Source of the DNA: Streptomyces tagetis
Lineage (GTDB): Bacteria > Actinomycetota > Actinomycetes > Streptomycetales > Streptomycetaceae
Assembly: GCF_018069565.1 (NCBI RefSeq)
Contig: NZ_JAGPNL010000002.1
Location: 124,001-188,000, forward strand
Direction: 5' to 3'
Length of the DNA stretch: 64,000 nucleotides
Within the stretch, counting starts at the first letter, position 1. The number at the start of each line of letters is the position of its first letter. The notes beneath the pieces were generated by a model. That model ran no database searches. It was given only the letters and a program-made list of their open reading frames with translations, and was not told the origin of the DNA. This document shows, in pieces, positions 8,930 to 17,214 of this stretch. Position numbers and translations under genes: made by a program.

Positions 8930-9391
8930 GTGGTGGCCACACGCAGCAACCCGTACGGAGCTTTCAACTTCCAGGTCGAGTTCGACGGCACACCGGCCGG
9001 CGGGGACCCGATCACGGCTGGGTTCTCCGACGTCTCCGGACTCGGCAACGAGATCAACTTCTCCGACTACCGGGAGGGAAGCGACCCGGACAACGTCGTC
9101 CGCAAGATCCCCAACACCAACAAGACGGACGAGGTGACGCTCAAGCGCGGTCTGATCGGCTCGACCGAGGTGTTCGCCTGGTTCAAGGACGTCCGCGACG
9201 GTGCCTACGCGCCGCGCAGGGTGACGATCACCGTCCTCGACGAGGCCCGCAACAAGGTCCTCGCGCTGTACCTGCGCAACGCCCAGCCCAAGAAGTGGGT
9301 CGGGCCCACACTGGCGGCCAAGGGCAGCGGTGAGGTCGCCATGGAGGAACTGCACCTCGTCCACGAGGGCATCGAGTACGTGGGCCTGTGA
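8930..9391 (+). CDS. Inner tube protein (Pvc1/gp19-like)
   Basis: A 153-residue Hcp/gp19-family protein that stacks as hexameric rings to make the rigid inner tube expelled on contraction. The start NPYGAFNFQVEFDG, the FSDVSGLGNEI motif, the VTLKRGLIGSTEVFAWF segment and the C-terminal AMEELHLVHEGIEYVGL are the gp19 signature in order, at normal length. GAGGAG precedes the GTG at 8930; a second GTG directly follows and could equally be used. It ends two bases before the next ATG. Confidence 0.95.
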   Translation: MVATRSNPYGAFNFQVEFDGTPAGGDPITAGFSDVSGLGNEINFSDYREGSDPDNVVRKIPNTNKTDEVTLKRGLIGSTEVFAWFKDVRDGAYAPRRVTITVLDEARNKVLALYLRNAQPKKWVGPTLAAKGSGEVAMEELHLVHEGIEYVGL

Positions 9392-9392
9392 G

Positions 9393-11417
9393 ATGACCTC
9401 GCCCATGGCACCCGCGACCTCCGCCCCGCTTCCGGCGCTCGGCGCACCCGGCGTCTATCTCGCGCCGGACGCGGCCGGCCGGCCGCCGCTCCCGGTCCGT
9501 ATGGACGTCTGCGCCTTCGTCGGAGTCGCGCCGCGCGGTCCGGCCTGGGAGCGCGCGGACGGCCCGGCCGTGGACCGGGCACGCTCGGTGGCCGTGCCGG
9601 TGCAGAGCTGGCAGGAGTACGAGGAGGTGTTCGGCGGGTACGCCGGCCCCGGACTGCTCCCCCACGCGGTGGCCGCCTTCTTCGCCCAAGGGGGGAGCCG
9701 CGCGTACATCGTACGGATCGTGCCCCGGGAACCCGTGCCCACGCAGGACGCGCAGGTCCCGCCTGCCCGCGCCGTGCTGACCTTCGCTTCCGGGGTGACG
9801 GACGGGAACGGGGCCGCTCTCCGGCTGCAAGCCCGCAACGAGGGCAGGTGGGGGGCGCTGCTGACAGCCACGTTGACGTTCGGCGTGGTGGCGATGCCCG
9901 TGCCGGGGCTGGACGGGCGGACGTTGGTGCTCACCCCCGGTACCACCGTGACGGCCGGCAGTCTGCTGCGGCTGCGCCCGAGGGGAGGCACGGACGAACT
10001 GCGCCTGGTCACCGGGGTGATGCGGCGCCCCGCGCGGGCCGGAACCGGCTGGGAACTGCTGGCCGCGCTCGACGCGCCCGTCACCGGCCCCCTGGAGCGC
10101 GCCGAGGAAGTCACCGCGGTCCTCGACGTGGTGGACGGCGATCCCGGCCGGGCCCGTAGCGAGCGTTTCACCGACCTCGGTCTGACGAGCGGACACCCCC
10201 GATGGCTGGGCGCCGCGCTGTCCACCGGCTCCAGGCTCGTCGAGCCGATGCCCTCGACGGAAGCCGTCCTGCCCGCGGACTCCCGGCTGGCCCCCGCCCT
10301 CGCCACCGTCACCACCTGTGGCACCGACCGGTACGTCTTCCTCACCCCCGAGGACTTCTTCGGTGCCCCTCTCGCCGACCCGGAGGCGCCGCCCGGCGGC
10401 CTGGACGCGCTCCGCGACCTGCCGGACTGCGCGACGGTGGTCGTTCCCGACCTGTATGCCCCGGCCGAGCCGCCCGCCGCCGAGAGCGTGAGCACACCGG
10501 CCACCCTCGCCGGGGCCGACTTCGCACCGTGTGTGCCGGTCCCGGGCTCCGGCCCGACCAGGCGGCCCCCCACGGACCTGCCCGGACTGCGGTGCGACCC
10601 CCTGGACCGCGGGGAGCGGGCGGTGGTCGTCGCACTGCAGCAGCGGGTGGTGGCGTTCGCCGAGCGGGAGAACATGGTGGCCCTGCTCGACGTGCCCCCG
10701 GGCCTGCGCCCGCGGGACGTGCTGAGCTGGCGCTCGGCCTTCGACTCCTCGTACGCGGCGGCCTACCACGGCTGGCCGCGGGTGCCCGACCCCCGGGTGA
10801 ACCGGCTGGTCACCGTGGCTCCGGCACCCTACGCGGCCGGTACGCTCGCGGCGGCCGAGCACGCCCGCGGGACGCCGTTCGGCCCGGCCCAGGCGCCGCT
10901 GGCCGGCGTCGTCGACGTGGCGGAAGGACCCGGCCGCAGGACAGGGTCCGGGCCGGCCGACCCCGAGGCGCTGGGCACCCTGCACCGGGCCGGGATCAAC
11001 GTCTGCGTGCTGGGCCGGAGTGGAGCACGGATCACCGCCGCCCGCACCCTCGCCCGCGACCCGGCGTCGGGCCAGCTCACCGCCCGGCGCACCGTGAGCT
11101 ACCTGGAACGCACCCTGGAGCAGCAGTTGGCCTGGGCCGCGTTCGAACCGAACGACGCCCTGCTGCGCGACCGCGTCCGGGTGGCGGTGGAACACCTGCT
11201 GCTCGATCTGTTCGCGGCCGGCGCCTTCGCCGGCGGCAGCCCGGCCGACTCGTTCTTCGTCCGGGTCCCCGCCGCGGGCACCGCGGCGGGGACCGCGACC
11301 GGCGGGGCCGACCTGCTGTGCGAGATCGGGGTGGCGCCCGGCACCCCGCTGGAGTTCCTCGTCGTGAGGGTGCTCCGGATGGACGACGGCACGCTGAGGA
11401 CGGAGGGCGGCCGGTGA
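9393..11417 (+). CDS. Second sheath-like protein (Pvc3/Pvc4-like)
   Basis: A 674-residue sheath paralogue. The N-terminus LGAPGVYLAPDAAG lacks the extended first strand of the main sheath, while LLPHAVAAFFAQGGSRAYIVRIV, FDSSYAAAYHGW, RTVSYLERTLEQQLAWAAFEPND and the C-terminal FAGGSPADSFFVRVP match the sheath fold. In PVC-type particles sheath paralogues form the baseplate-proximal or terminal layers, and that is the likely role here. A variable insert lies between about residues 110 and 380. The open frame extends upstream, but the ATG at 9393 directly follows the tube stop. Confidence 0.88.
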   Translation: MTSPMAPATSAPLPALGAPGVYLAPDAAGRPPLPVRMDVCAFVGVAPRGPAWERADGPAVDRARSVAVPVQSWQEYEEVFGGYAGPGLLPHAVAAFFAQGGSRAYIVRIVPREPVPTQDAQVPPARAVLTFASGVTDGNGAALRLQARNEGRWGALLTATLTFGVVAMPVPGLDGRTLVLTPGTTVTAGSLLRLRPRGGTDELRLVTGVMRRPARAGTGWELLAALDAPVTGPLERAEEVTAVLDVVDGDPGRARSERFTDLGLTSGHPRWLGAALSTGSRLVEPMPSTEAVLPADSRLAPALATVTTCGTDRYVFLTPEDFFGAPLADPEAPPGGLDALRDLPDCATVVVPDLYAPAEPPAAESVSTPATLAGADFAPCVPVPGSGPTRRPPTDLPGLRCDPLDRGERAVVVALQQRVVAFAERENMVALLDVPPGLRPRDVLSWRSAFDSSYAAAYHGWPRVPDPRVNRLVTVAPAPYAAGTLAAAEHARGTPFGPAQAPLAGVVDVAEGPGRRTGSGPADPEALGTLHRAGINVCVLGRSGARITAARTLARDPASGQLTARRTVSYLERTLEQQLAWAAFEPNDALLRDRVRVAVEHLLLDLFAAGAFAGGSPADSFFVRVPAAGTAAGTATGGADLLCEIGVAPGTPLEFLVVRVLRMDDGTLRTEGGR

Positions 11418-11911
11418 CCGAGAACAGACTGCTCGCCACCGCGTACCGGTTCCGGGTGACGTTCACCCTGCCCGGACCCGGGGCCCCCGCCCCCGGCGCA
11501 CCCACGGATCTCGGCAGCGGTGGATTCCAGGAATGCACCGGGCTGGAGGTCGAGATGGAGGTCGGCGAGTACGCCGAGGGCGGCCGCAACGACGGGGTGG
11601 TCCAACGGGCCGGCCGGATGAAGGTCGCCCGGCTGGTCCTGAGGCGCGGCATGGTGATCGGCGGGGCCGGCCGGGTCGTACCCGAAATGTGGACGTGGAT
11701 CGCCGATGTGACAGGCGGTGTGCGCCCCGTACGGCGCTACGACGGACTGGTCCAGCTTCTGGGCGCCGACCACGAGCCGGTCGCCACCTGGGCGTTCCGC
11801 CGCGCCCTGCCGGCCAAGGTGGTCGGTCCGCAGTTGAACGCCCGAACCGGCGAGGTGGCGATCGAAGAGCTGACCCTCGCCCACGAGGGACTGCGGATGG
11901 TGGCGCCGTGA
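11414..11911 (+). CDS. Second tube protein (Pvc5-like tube initiator)
   Basis: A 165-residue gp19-family paralogue of the inner tube protein. Landmarks are YRFRVTFTLPG at the start, FQECTGLEVEMEVGEYAEGGRN, LVLRRGMVIGG and the C-terminal VAIEELTLAHEGLRMV, closely matching the C-terminal motif of the first tube protein. Such second tube proteins sit between hub and tube and seed tube assembly. The GTG start overlaps the sheath paralogue stop (GTGA), and its own stop overlaps the next start. Confidence 0.9.
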   Translation: MTENRLLATAYRFRVTFTLPGPGAPAPGAPTDLGSGGFQECTGLEVEMEVGEYAEGGRNDGVVQRAGRMKVARLVLRRGMVIGGAGRVVPEMWTWIADVTGGVRPVRRYDGLVQLLGADHEPVATWAFRRALPAKVVGPQLNARTGEVAIEELTLAHEGLRMVAP

Positions 11912-13176
11912 CCACGCCACTGGCCAAGGCCACCCTCCAGGAGATCGGCACCCGCCCCCCTGCTCCGCAGCCCGAGCCGGTCACCGTGCAGTTCAACCCT
12001 GCCTCGCTGCGCCTGCAGATGGCGAACAACGTCGACATGAAGAAGGCGTTCGGGAAGCGGCCCGCCGTCCAGTACGACGGGACATCCTCCTCCACCCTCT
12101 CCTTCGACCTGGTCTTCGACACCAGTGAAGAGGGCTCCACAAAGGAGCCGGTCGACGTCCGCACCCGCGCCAGGGCGGTGGAGCGCTTCATGCTCCCGGC
12201 CAACGGCACCAAGTCCGTGCCGCCGCAAGTGCAGTTCAGTTACGGGACCTTCCAACTGGTCGGCGTGATGAGCGCGCTCGGCCAGGAGTACGACCTGTTC
12301 TCCGCCTCCGGGGTTCCGCTCCGCGCCAAGCTCGCCGTGACCATCAAGGAGCAACTGACGCGGTACGAGGACGGCCGGACGGGCCCCGCGGCCAACACCG
12401 GTGCGGGCGCCCAGGACGACCAGGGCCTGCTGGCGGGCGGCGCGCCCGCGGCGCGTACGGACCGGACCGGTACCGCGCTGACAGGGGAGAGCGCCCCGGA
12501 CTTCGCCGCCCGGATGGGACTCGACCCGGCGGGATGGGCAGCCCTCGACTTCGGCGGCCAGGACCCGCTCGGCCTCGCGGCCGGCACCGCGGTCGACTTC
12601 TCCGCGTCCACCTCGATCGGCCTCGGCCTCTCCGCCGGCGTCACGGTCGGCGCCTCGGCCGGGGCTTTCGTGCTCGACGGGAGGGAGCCGGAACCGCGGG
12701 CCGTCACCTCGGCGGGCGGGCTGCAGAGCGCGATCGACCAGCAGGCCGGCCGGCGCGCTGCCGCTGCCGCGGACGCCCGGCGTGCCGGATTCGCCGTACC
12801 GGGCGCCCCCGGCACGGCCGCGACCACGCCCACCCCGCCGGCCGCGTCGCCGCCGACGTCCGGACGCCCGGCACCCGCGACGGCCGGTCGAGGCGCCGGC
12901 CGGCCGGATCGGACAGGCGGGCCGGAGAGGTGCGACCGGCGCGCTCTGACCTACGGCTCCGGGGTACCGCTGCGGCCCCGCGTGCGGCCACCCTCCCCCG
13001 GGGCCGGTGACGTGCCCCTCACCGACGACCCGACTGTTCCCCGTTGGATCGCCCTGCGCGCCCCGCAGGCGGCCCACGGGACGGAGCCGGGGCCTCGATG
13101 CGACTGCGGGGCCCCGGCGGGACACGGCGCCCATGCCGCCGCGAGGAAGGAGAACCATGACCCTGCGCATTGGTGA
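11908..13176 (+). CDS. CIS tube/hub connector protein (Pvc7-like)
   Basis: A 422-residue protein. The first 160 residues form the CIS tube-protein domain (VTVQFNPASLRLQMANN, SSSTLSFDLVFDTSE, FSYGTFQLVGVMSALGQEYDLFSASGVPLRAKLAVTIKEQ), as in gp53/Pvc7 proteins joining tube to hub. The remainder is Ala/Gly/Pro/Thr-rich and low in predicted structure; no LysM repeat is recognisable, although family members often have one. The C-terminal stretch carries a CDCG motif and several His, possibly a metal site. Its last 20 bases overlap a small gene with a better ribosome binding site. Confidence 0.85.
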   Translation: MTTPLAKATLQEIGTRPPAPQPEPVTVQFNPASLRLQMANNVDMKKAFGKRPAVQYDGTSSSTLSFDLVFDTSEEGSTKEPVDVRTRARAVERFMLPANGTKSVPPQVQFSYGTFQLVGVMSALGQEYDLFSASGVPLRAKLAVTIKEQLTRYEDGRTGPAANTGAGAQDDQGLLAGGAPAARTDRTGTALTGESAPDFAARMGLDPAGWAALDFGGQDPLGLAAGTAVDFSASTSIGLGLSAGVTVGASAGAFVLDGREPEPRAVTSAGGLQSAIDQQAGRRAAAAADARRAGFAVPGAPGTAATTPTPPAASPPTSGRPAPATAGRGAGRPDRTGGPERCDRRALTYGSGVPLRPRVRPPSPGAGDVPLTDDPTVPRWIALRAPQAAHGTEPGPRCDCGAPAGHGAHAAARKENHDPAHW

Positions 13177-13345
13177 GATCAGCAACGAGGTGCTGGTGGA
13201 CGACGCCGCCCGCACCGCGGAAGGGCCGGCCGAACGCACGGCGGCCCACCAACCGGGATGGGCCGAACGCGACCGGCACCGCCGCAGAGCCGAGGCCGAG
13301 GCCCGGGACGCCTCCCGTACCGCGGAGGAGGACCGCCATGGCTGA
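13157..13345 (+). CDS. Small 62-residue eCIS protein, function unknown
   Basis: The frame begins MTLRIGEISNEVLVDD and continues as a charged Arg/Glu/Ala helix to the stop. GGAAGGAG lies 5 bases before the ATG, one of the strongest ribosome binding sites in the cluster. It overlaps the end of the connector gene and lies directly ahead of the hub genes. The length, charge and position suggest a small structural or chaperone peptide of the baseplate, but no family is recognised. Confidence 0.6.
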   Translation: MTLRIGEISNEVLVDDAARTAEGPAERTAAHQPGWAERDRHRRRAEAEARDASRTAEEDRHG

Positions 13346-13395
13346 CAGCCCCACCCTCCCGTGGCCCACCGTGTGCTCCCCCGGGCAGGCCCGCC

Positions 13396-14487
13396 ATGAC
13401 TGACCGCCTCATCGCCTCCGACCCGGTCTTCACCGTGGCCGGACAGCGCGTGCCGGACCTGGCCCGCGACTGCCTGGCCTTGAGCGTCGAGGAGACCACG
13501 GCGGGGCTGCGTACTCTCACCGCGCACTTCCTCGCCGTCGCTCCCCGACGACGGCCCAACGACGACGTCGTGGAGTATCTGGACGGCCGGACGCTGTCCT
13601 TCGGCAGCGAGCTGTCCGTCTCGCTCGGGCCCCCGGGCAACGAGCGCGTGGTCTTCGCCGGAAGTGTCTCGGCGCTGGAGGCCACCTTCGACGAGGGCGA
13701 CACCCCACACGTCACGGTTTTCGCCGAAGACGCCCTGATGGCGCTTCGGATGACCCGGCGCTCGCGTACGTACGGTCAGGTGAGCGACGCCGATCTGGCG
13801 CGGCGGATCGCAGCGGACCACGGACTGTCCGCCGACGCGGACGCGGCAGGACCGACGTACCCGCTGGTGCAGCAGGTCAACGAGTCCGACCTCGCGTTCG
13901 TCAGGGCCCGCGCGGCGCTCCTCGGCGCCGAGGTCTGGGTGACCGGCAGGACCTTGCACTTCGCGACCCGCGACCGGCGCCGGGGACCGGAACTGCGGCT
14001 GGCCCAGGGCCGGGACCTCCTCACGGTCGCCGTGCGCGCCGACCTCGCCCACCAGCGCAGCGCGGTGCGGGTCTCCGGCTACGACGCGCGCGGCCGGGAC
14101 AGGATCGACGCCGAGGCCGACGGGGCGGTCGTCACGGCCGAGGTGCCCGCCGGGCGGACCGGTCCGGCCGTCCTGGCCGGCACCGTCGGACCACGGCTCG
14201 ACCAGCTCACCCGGATGGTGCCGCTGGCCGAGGCGGAGGGCCGGTCCTGGGCGGCGGCCCGGTTGCGGGCGCGCGCCCGCCGCTTCGTCACCGCGGTCGG
14301 CACCAGCCGGGGCACTCCGGAGCTGACCGTGGGCAGCCGGATCACGCTCACCGGCGTCGGCAGGCCGTTCGACGGCGACGGTTACTACACGACCCGGGTA
14401 CGGCACACCTTCCAGCGTGGCGCCGGCGGACTGCGCAGCCATTTCGAAGCCGAGCGGGCGACCGTCAACGCGGAGGACGGCCGGTGA
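13396..14487 (+). CDS. Baseplate hub protein, phage late control D / gp27-like (Pvc8 N-part)
   Basis: A 363-residue gpD-like hub subunit. The hub trimer anchors the spike beneath the tube. Family features include the early beta-rich domain (SLSVEETTAGLRTLTAHF), the FAEDALMALRMTRRSRTYGQVSDADLARRIA motif, YPLVQQVNESDLAFVRARAALLGAEVWV, and the final YYTTRVRHTFQRGAGGLRSHFEAER strand. In VgrG-type proteins this domain is fused to the spike; here it is a separate gene overlapping the gpV-like gene. The ATG at 13396 gives the family N-terminus; the frame is open further upstream without support. Confidence 0.9.
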   Translation: MTDRLIASDPVFTVAGQRVPDLARDCLALSVEETTAGLRTLTAHFLAVAPRRRPNDDVVEYLDGRTLSFGSELSVSLGPPGNERVVFAGSVSALEATFDEGDTPHVTVFAEDALMALRMTRRSRTYGQVSDADLARRIAADHGLSADADAAGPTYPLVQQVNESDLAFVRARAALLGAEVWVTGRTLHFATRDRRRGPELRLAQGRDLLTVAVRADLAHQRSAVRVSGYDARGRDRIDAEADGAVVTAEVPAGRTGPAVLAGTVGPRLDQLTRMVPLAEAEGRSWAAARLRARARRFVTAVGTSRGTPELTVGSRITLTGVGRPFDGDGYYTTRVRHTFQRGAGGLRSHFEAERATVNAEDGR

Positions 14488-15119
14488 GCGAGGGACTGTA
14501 CGGGCTGTACCCGGCACTGGTGACCGACATCGTCGACCCCGACCGGCTCGGCCGGGTGGAGGTACGGCTGCCCTCGCTCGGCACGACCGGCGACGAGCTG
14601 CGGGTCCGGGCGACGCTGCTTTCCCCTTACGCCGACGACGGCCAGGGCTTCGTCGCCTATCCGGCGGTCGGATCGCAGGTGGTCATCGGATTCGAAGCGG
14701 GCGACGCCAACCGCGCGTACGTCGTCGGTTCCTGCTGGAACGGCAAGGAGACGGCGCCCGTCGAGGCGACCCGGCCCAACAACAAACGGATGCTCAGATC
14801 GCGGGCCGGCAGCGTGCTGGAGTTCGACGACACCGAGGCAGCGCCCAAGCTCACCGTGAAGACCGACGGCGGTCACACGCTCGTCCTCGACGGCGGTTCC
14901 CGGGAGGTGCGGCTGACCCATGCCGACGGTTTCGGGATGACACTCACCGCGAGCGGCCAGGTCCGGATCACCTCGAACGCGCCGCTCGACATCTCCGCCC
15001 CGGCGGTGAACGTTCACGCGGCGACCGCCACCTTCGACGGGACCGTCACCTGTACGACGCTGCAGACCACCGCGGTCGTCTCGCCCTCGTACACTCCCGG
15101 CGCGGGGAACGTGTGGTGA
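14484..15119 (+). CDS. Baseplate spike protein, gpV/gp5 OB-fold (Pvc8 C-part)
   Basis: A 211-residue baseplate assembly protein V. The N-terminal OB-fold reads LYPALVTDIVDPDRLGRVEVRLPSLG, with GSQVVIGFEAGDANRAYVVGSCWNG as the closing motif. It is followed by a repetitive beta-helix spike (SRAGSVLEFDDTE, TLVLDGGSREVRLTH and ISAPAVNVHAATATFDG). The trimer forms the puncturing spike. No lysozyme domain and no separate PAAR tip gene are seen in the cluster. The GTG start overlaps the hub stop. Confidence 0.9.
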   Translation: MSEGLYGLYPALVTDIVDPDRLGRVEVRLPSLGTTGDELRVRATLLSPYADDGQGFVAYPAVGSQVVIGFEAGDANRAYVVGSCWNGKETAPVEATRPNNKRMLRSRAGSVLEFDDTEAAPKLTVKTDGGHTLVLDGGSREVRLTHADGFGMTLTASGQVRITSNAPLDISAPAVNVHAATATFDGTVTCTTLQTTAVVSPSYTPGAGNVW

Positions 15120-16801
15120 GCCGGCCGATGACAGCCCACGTCCCGACCCCGCACGACTGGCTGCTCACCGCCCCGTGGTGGCACTGGCCCCGCCAGGGCG
15201 TTCCTCCCGCGCACACCAGGCCCGCCTTGCAGAAGTACGCCACGCCCGCGCTGGTCGACGAGTTCCTCGCCGATCCGCAGCGTCGGCTCGTCTTCGATGA
15301 CGTCGCCGACCAGGGGCCGGCTCCGTCCGGCGGAGTGAGGTTCGTCGCCGCGGCGGCCGCACAGGTGCGCAAGCTGTACCTCGCCACCCACCACCGGCAC
15401 TATCTCGTCGCCGTGGAACTGCACTGCGACCGGCCCGGCTTGCCCAGCCCGCGTCGTGACGAGGTGTGCGAGGCGGGCTTCGTGGTCCGGCGTCGCCGGG
15501 CCTCGGTGCCGCCCGGAGCAGCCGCCGAGGCACGAAGGATGCTCCGCGATCTCGCGCTGGCGCGCGCCCGGCTGGGCGCGGTCGACAAACGGCTCGCCCA
15601 GGCCCTCCGGGCAGGCGGCACGAAGCTGTCCCGGTGCGGTGGCCTGCTGGAACAACACGCCACCGCCGAGCGGAAGGTCGACACCCACCGCTCCGCGCTG
15701 CACACGTGGGCCGAGGCCGCCGGCGTCGAACGCGCCCTGGACGGCTGGCGGCCGCTCTGCGTCGACGCGGCCGGCGGGGTCGTGCCCCTGCCGGAGCGGC
15801 CCTGCGCGGCGCTGCGACCGCTGCCCGGACTGGGCCGGTGGGAGCGGGTGAGCGAGCTGCCGCACGAAGTCACGGAGGCGACGTTCCCCCTCTACCCGCT
15901 GGTGCCCGACCCGGCGGACGAGGCTCACGACGGCGCGAGACGAACGCTCTACTTCGGCGTCGTCCCGACCGGCACGCTCGATCTCGCCTTGCTCCCCGTG
16001 GCCGGGGCGGCCCCTTCCGGCGAACCGCCGGCGGACCGTGTGCCACGGTTCGACGACGTGTCGGTCTACGAAATCCGCTGCTACGTGCGCCGGCACGATC
16101 CCGCCTGCCCGCGCAGACCCGGGCAGCGGGACTGCCACGGGCCACTGACCTGGAGCGAGCCGAGCGAGCCATTCCGGCTGGCAGGCCCGCTGGACCCGCG
16201 CGGCACGGCCAACCGCCCGGTGACGATCAGGATGCCGGACAAGGCGGAGCTGCGGGCCGCGGTCGGACTCGGCGCGGGCATCGGCGGGGTCAGAGTGGGC
16301 AGCCCGCCGGACATGCAGTTCGATCCGGTGCCCGGAGGCGGTTACCAGATCTGTTCGTTCTCGATCCCCCTGATCACGATCATCGCCACCTTCGTGCTGC
16401 GGCTGTTCCTGCCGGTCGTGGTCCTTCTATTCGGGCTGTGGTTCCTGCTCGCCCTCAAGATCTGCATCCCGCCGAGCCTGTCCGTCGATGCCGACCTGCA
16501 AGCGGAACTCGCCGCGAAACCCGTGGACTTCGAAGCCGACGCGGACTTCGAGGCCAGATTCGGAGCCAAGGCCGACGCGGCGCTCGACGCGTTCGCCAAG
16601 GCGGTCGGGGCCTCGGCCACGAATGCCGGTATCAAGCCCCCCAAGATGGGTGATTTCGGGTCCGGCCTCAAGGGGCAGCCGACGACCGAACGATTCCGTA
16701 TCGCACGGTCCGTCGTCGGCGGCGCCCACGCGCTCTCCGCGCCCGACGACGACCTGCGTTACGAACCCCGGGTGGAACGCGAGGAGGTGTTCACCGCGTG
16801 A
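15116..16801 (+). CDS. Large eCIS-linked protein with a hydrophobic transmembrane segment
   Basis: A 561-residue protein of unknown family. The first 400 residues are soluble, Arg/His/Trp-rich and contain paired Cys (for example in a CPRRPGQRDC stretch). Residues about 415-450 hold a continuous hydrophobic stretch of roughly 34 residues (SFSIPLITIIATFVLRLFLP and onward), enough for one long or two tight membrane helices. A charged, probably helical C-terminus follows. No signal peptide is seen. Contractile particles of Streptomyces are reported to act in the cytoplasm and a membrane-linked cluster protein (CisA) is described in S. coelicolor. This gene is a candidate for that membrane-docking role, but orthology cannot be tested here. 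The GTG at 15116 overlaps the spike stop; an ATG at 15128 is an alternative. Confidence 0.6.
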   Translation: MSRPMTAHVPTPHDWLLTAPWWHWPRQGVPPAHTRPALQKYATPALVDEFLADPQRRLVFDDVADQGPAPSGGVRFVAAAAAQVRKLYLATHHRHYLVAVELHCDRPGLPSPRRDEVCEAGFVVRRRRASVPPGAAAEARRMLRDLALARARLGAVDKRLAQALRAGGTKLSRCGGLLEQHATAERKVDTHRSALHTWAEAAGVERALDGWRPLCVDAAGGVVPLPERPCAALRPLPGLGRWERVSELPHEVTEATFPLYPLVPDPADEAHDGARRTLYFGVVPTGTLDLALLPVAGAAPSGEPPADRVPRFDDVSVYEIRCYVRRHDPACPRRPGQRDCHGPLTWSEPSEPFRLAGPLDPRGTANRPVTIRMPDKAELRAAVGLGAGIGGVRVGSPPDMQFDPVPGGGYQICSFSIPLITIIATFVLRLFLPVVVLLFGLWFLLALKICIPPSLSVDADLQAELAAKPVDFEADADFEARFGAKADAALDAFAKAVGASATNAGIKPPKMGDFGSGLKGQPTTERFRIARSVVGGAHALSAPDDDLRYEPRVEREEVFTA

Positions 16802-17214
16802 CCGGCCTGCACGCTGACCGGTTGGGCCGCGGCTGGGCGTTCCCCGTCGAGCCGCTGCCTCGGCGTGGGGTCATGGATCTGGCGAGCGGTGCCATGCTGC
16901 TCCGCCAGTCGGTCTGGATCATCCTGGTCACCGAACCCGGCGAGCGGCTCATGCGCCCGGACTTCGGCTGCGGACTGCGCCGGTTCCTGAGCGCGCCGAA
17001 CACCCCCGGCACGCGGGCCGCGATCGCCCGCGCCGTGGAGGACGCGCTGTCCGTCTGGGAGCCACGCATCACCCTCAGCGCCGTGGACGTCAGCCCTGGC
17101 GTGGACCCGACGCTGGCCGTCATCACCGTGTCGTACACCCACGTGCGCGACGGCAGCGCAGCCGACCTGCGGATCGCCGTGCCCGTCGGCACGGCCCGGA
17201 CGACGGGGGTATGA
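16798..17214 (+). CDS. Baseplate wedge protein, GPW/gp25 family (Pvc9-like)
   Basis: A 138-residue gp25-family protein, which in contractile tails bridges baseplate wedge and first sheath ring and triggers contraction. The motif EPGERLMRPDFGCGLRRFL is the family signature, preceded by the LLRQSVWIILVT strand, and the length is typical. The GTG start overlaps the previous stop, and its own stop overlaps the next ATG. Confidence 0.93.
   Translation: MTGLHADRLGRGWAFPVEPLPRRGVMDLASGAMLLRQSVWIILVTEPGERLMRPDFGCGLRRFLSAPNTPGTRAAIARAVEDALSVWEPRITLSAVDVSPGVDPTLAVITVSYTHVRDGSAADLRIAVPVGTARTTGV

Noticed and set aside
13338..13403. A 21-codon frame between the 62-residue gene and the hub gene
   Set aside because: Too short to judge, no clear ribosome binding site; probably just the intergenic stretch.
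11737..14517. Long minus-strand open frames opposite the eCIS hub genes
   Set aside because: They mirror the plus-strand genes, have no ribosome binding site and no recognisable protein features.
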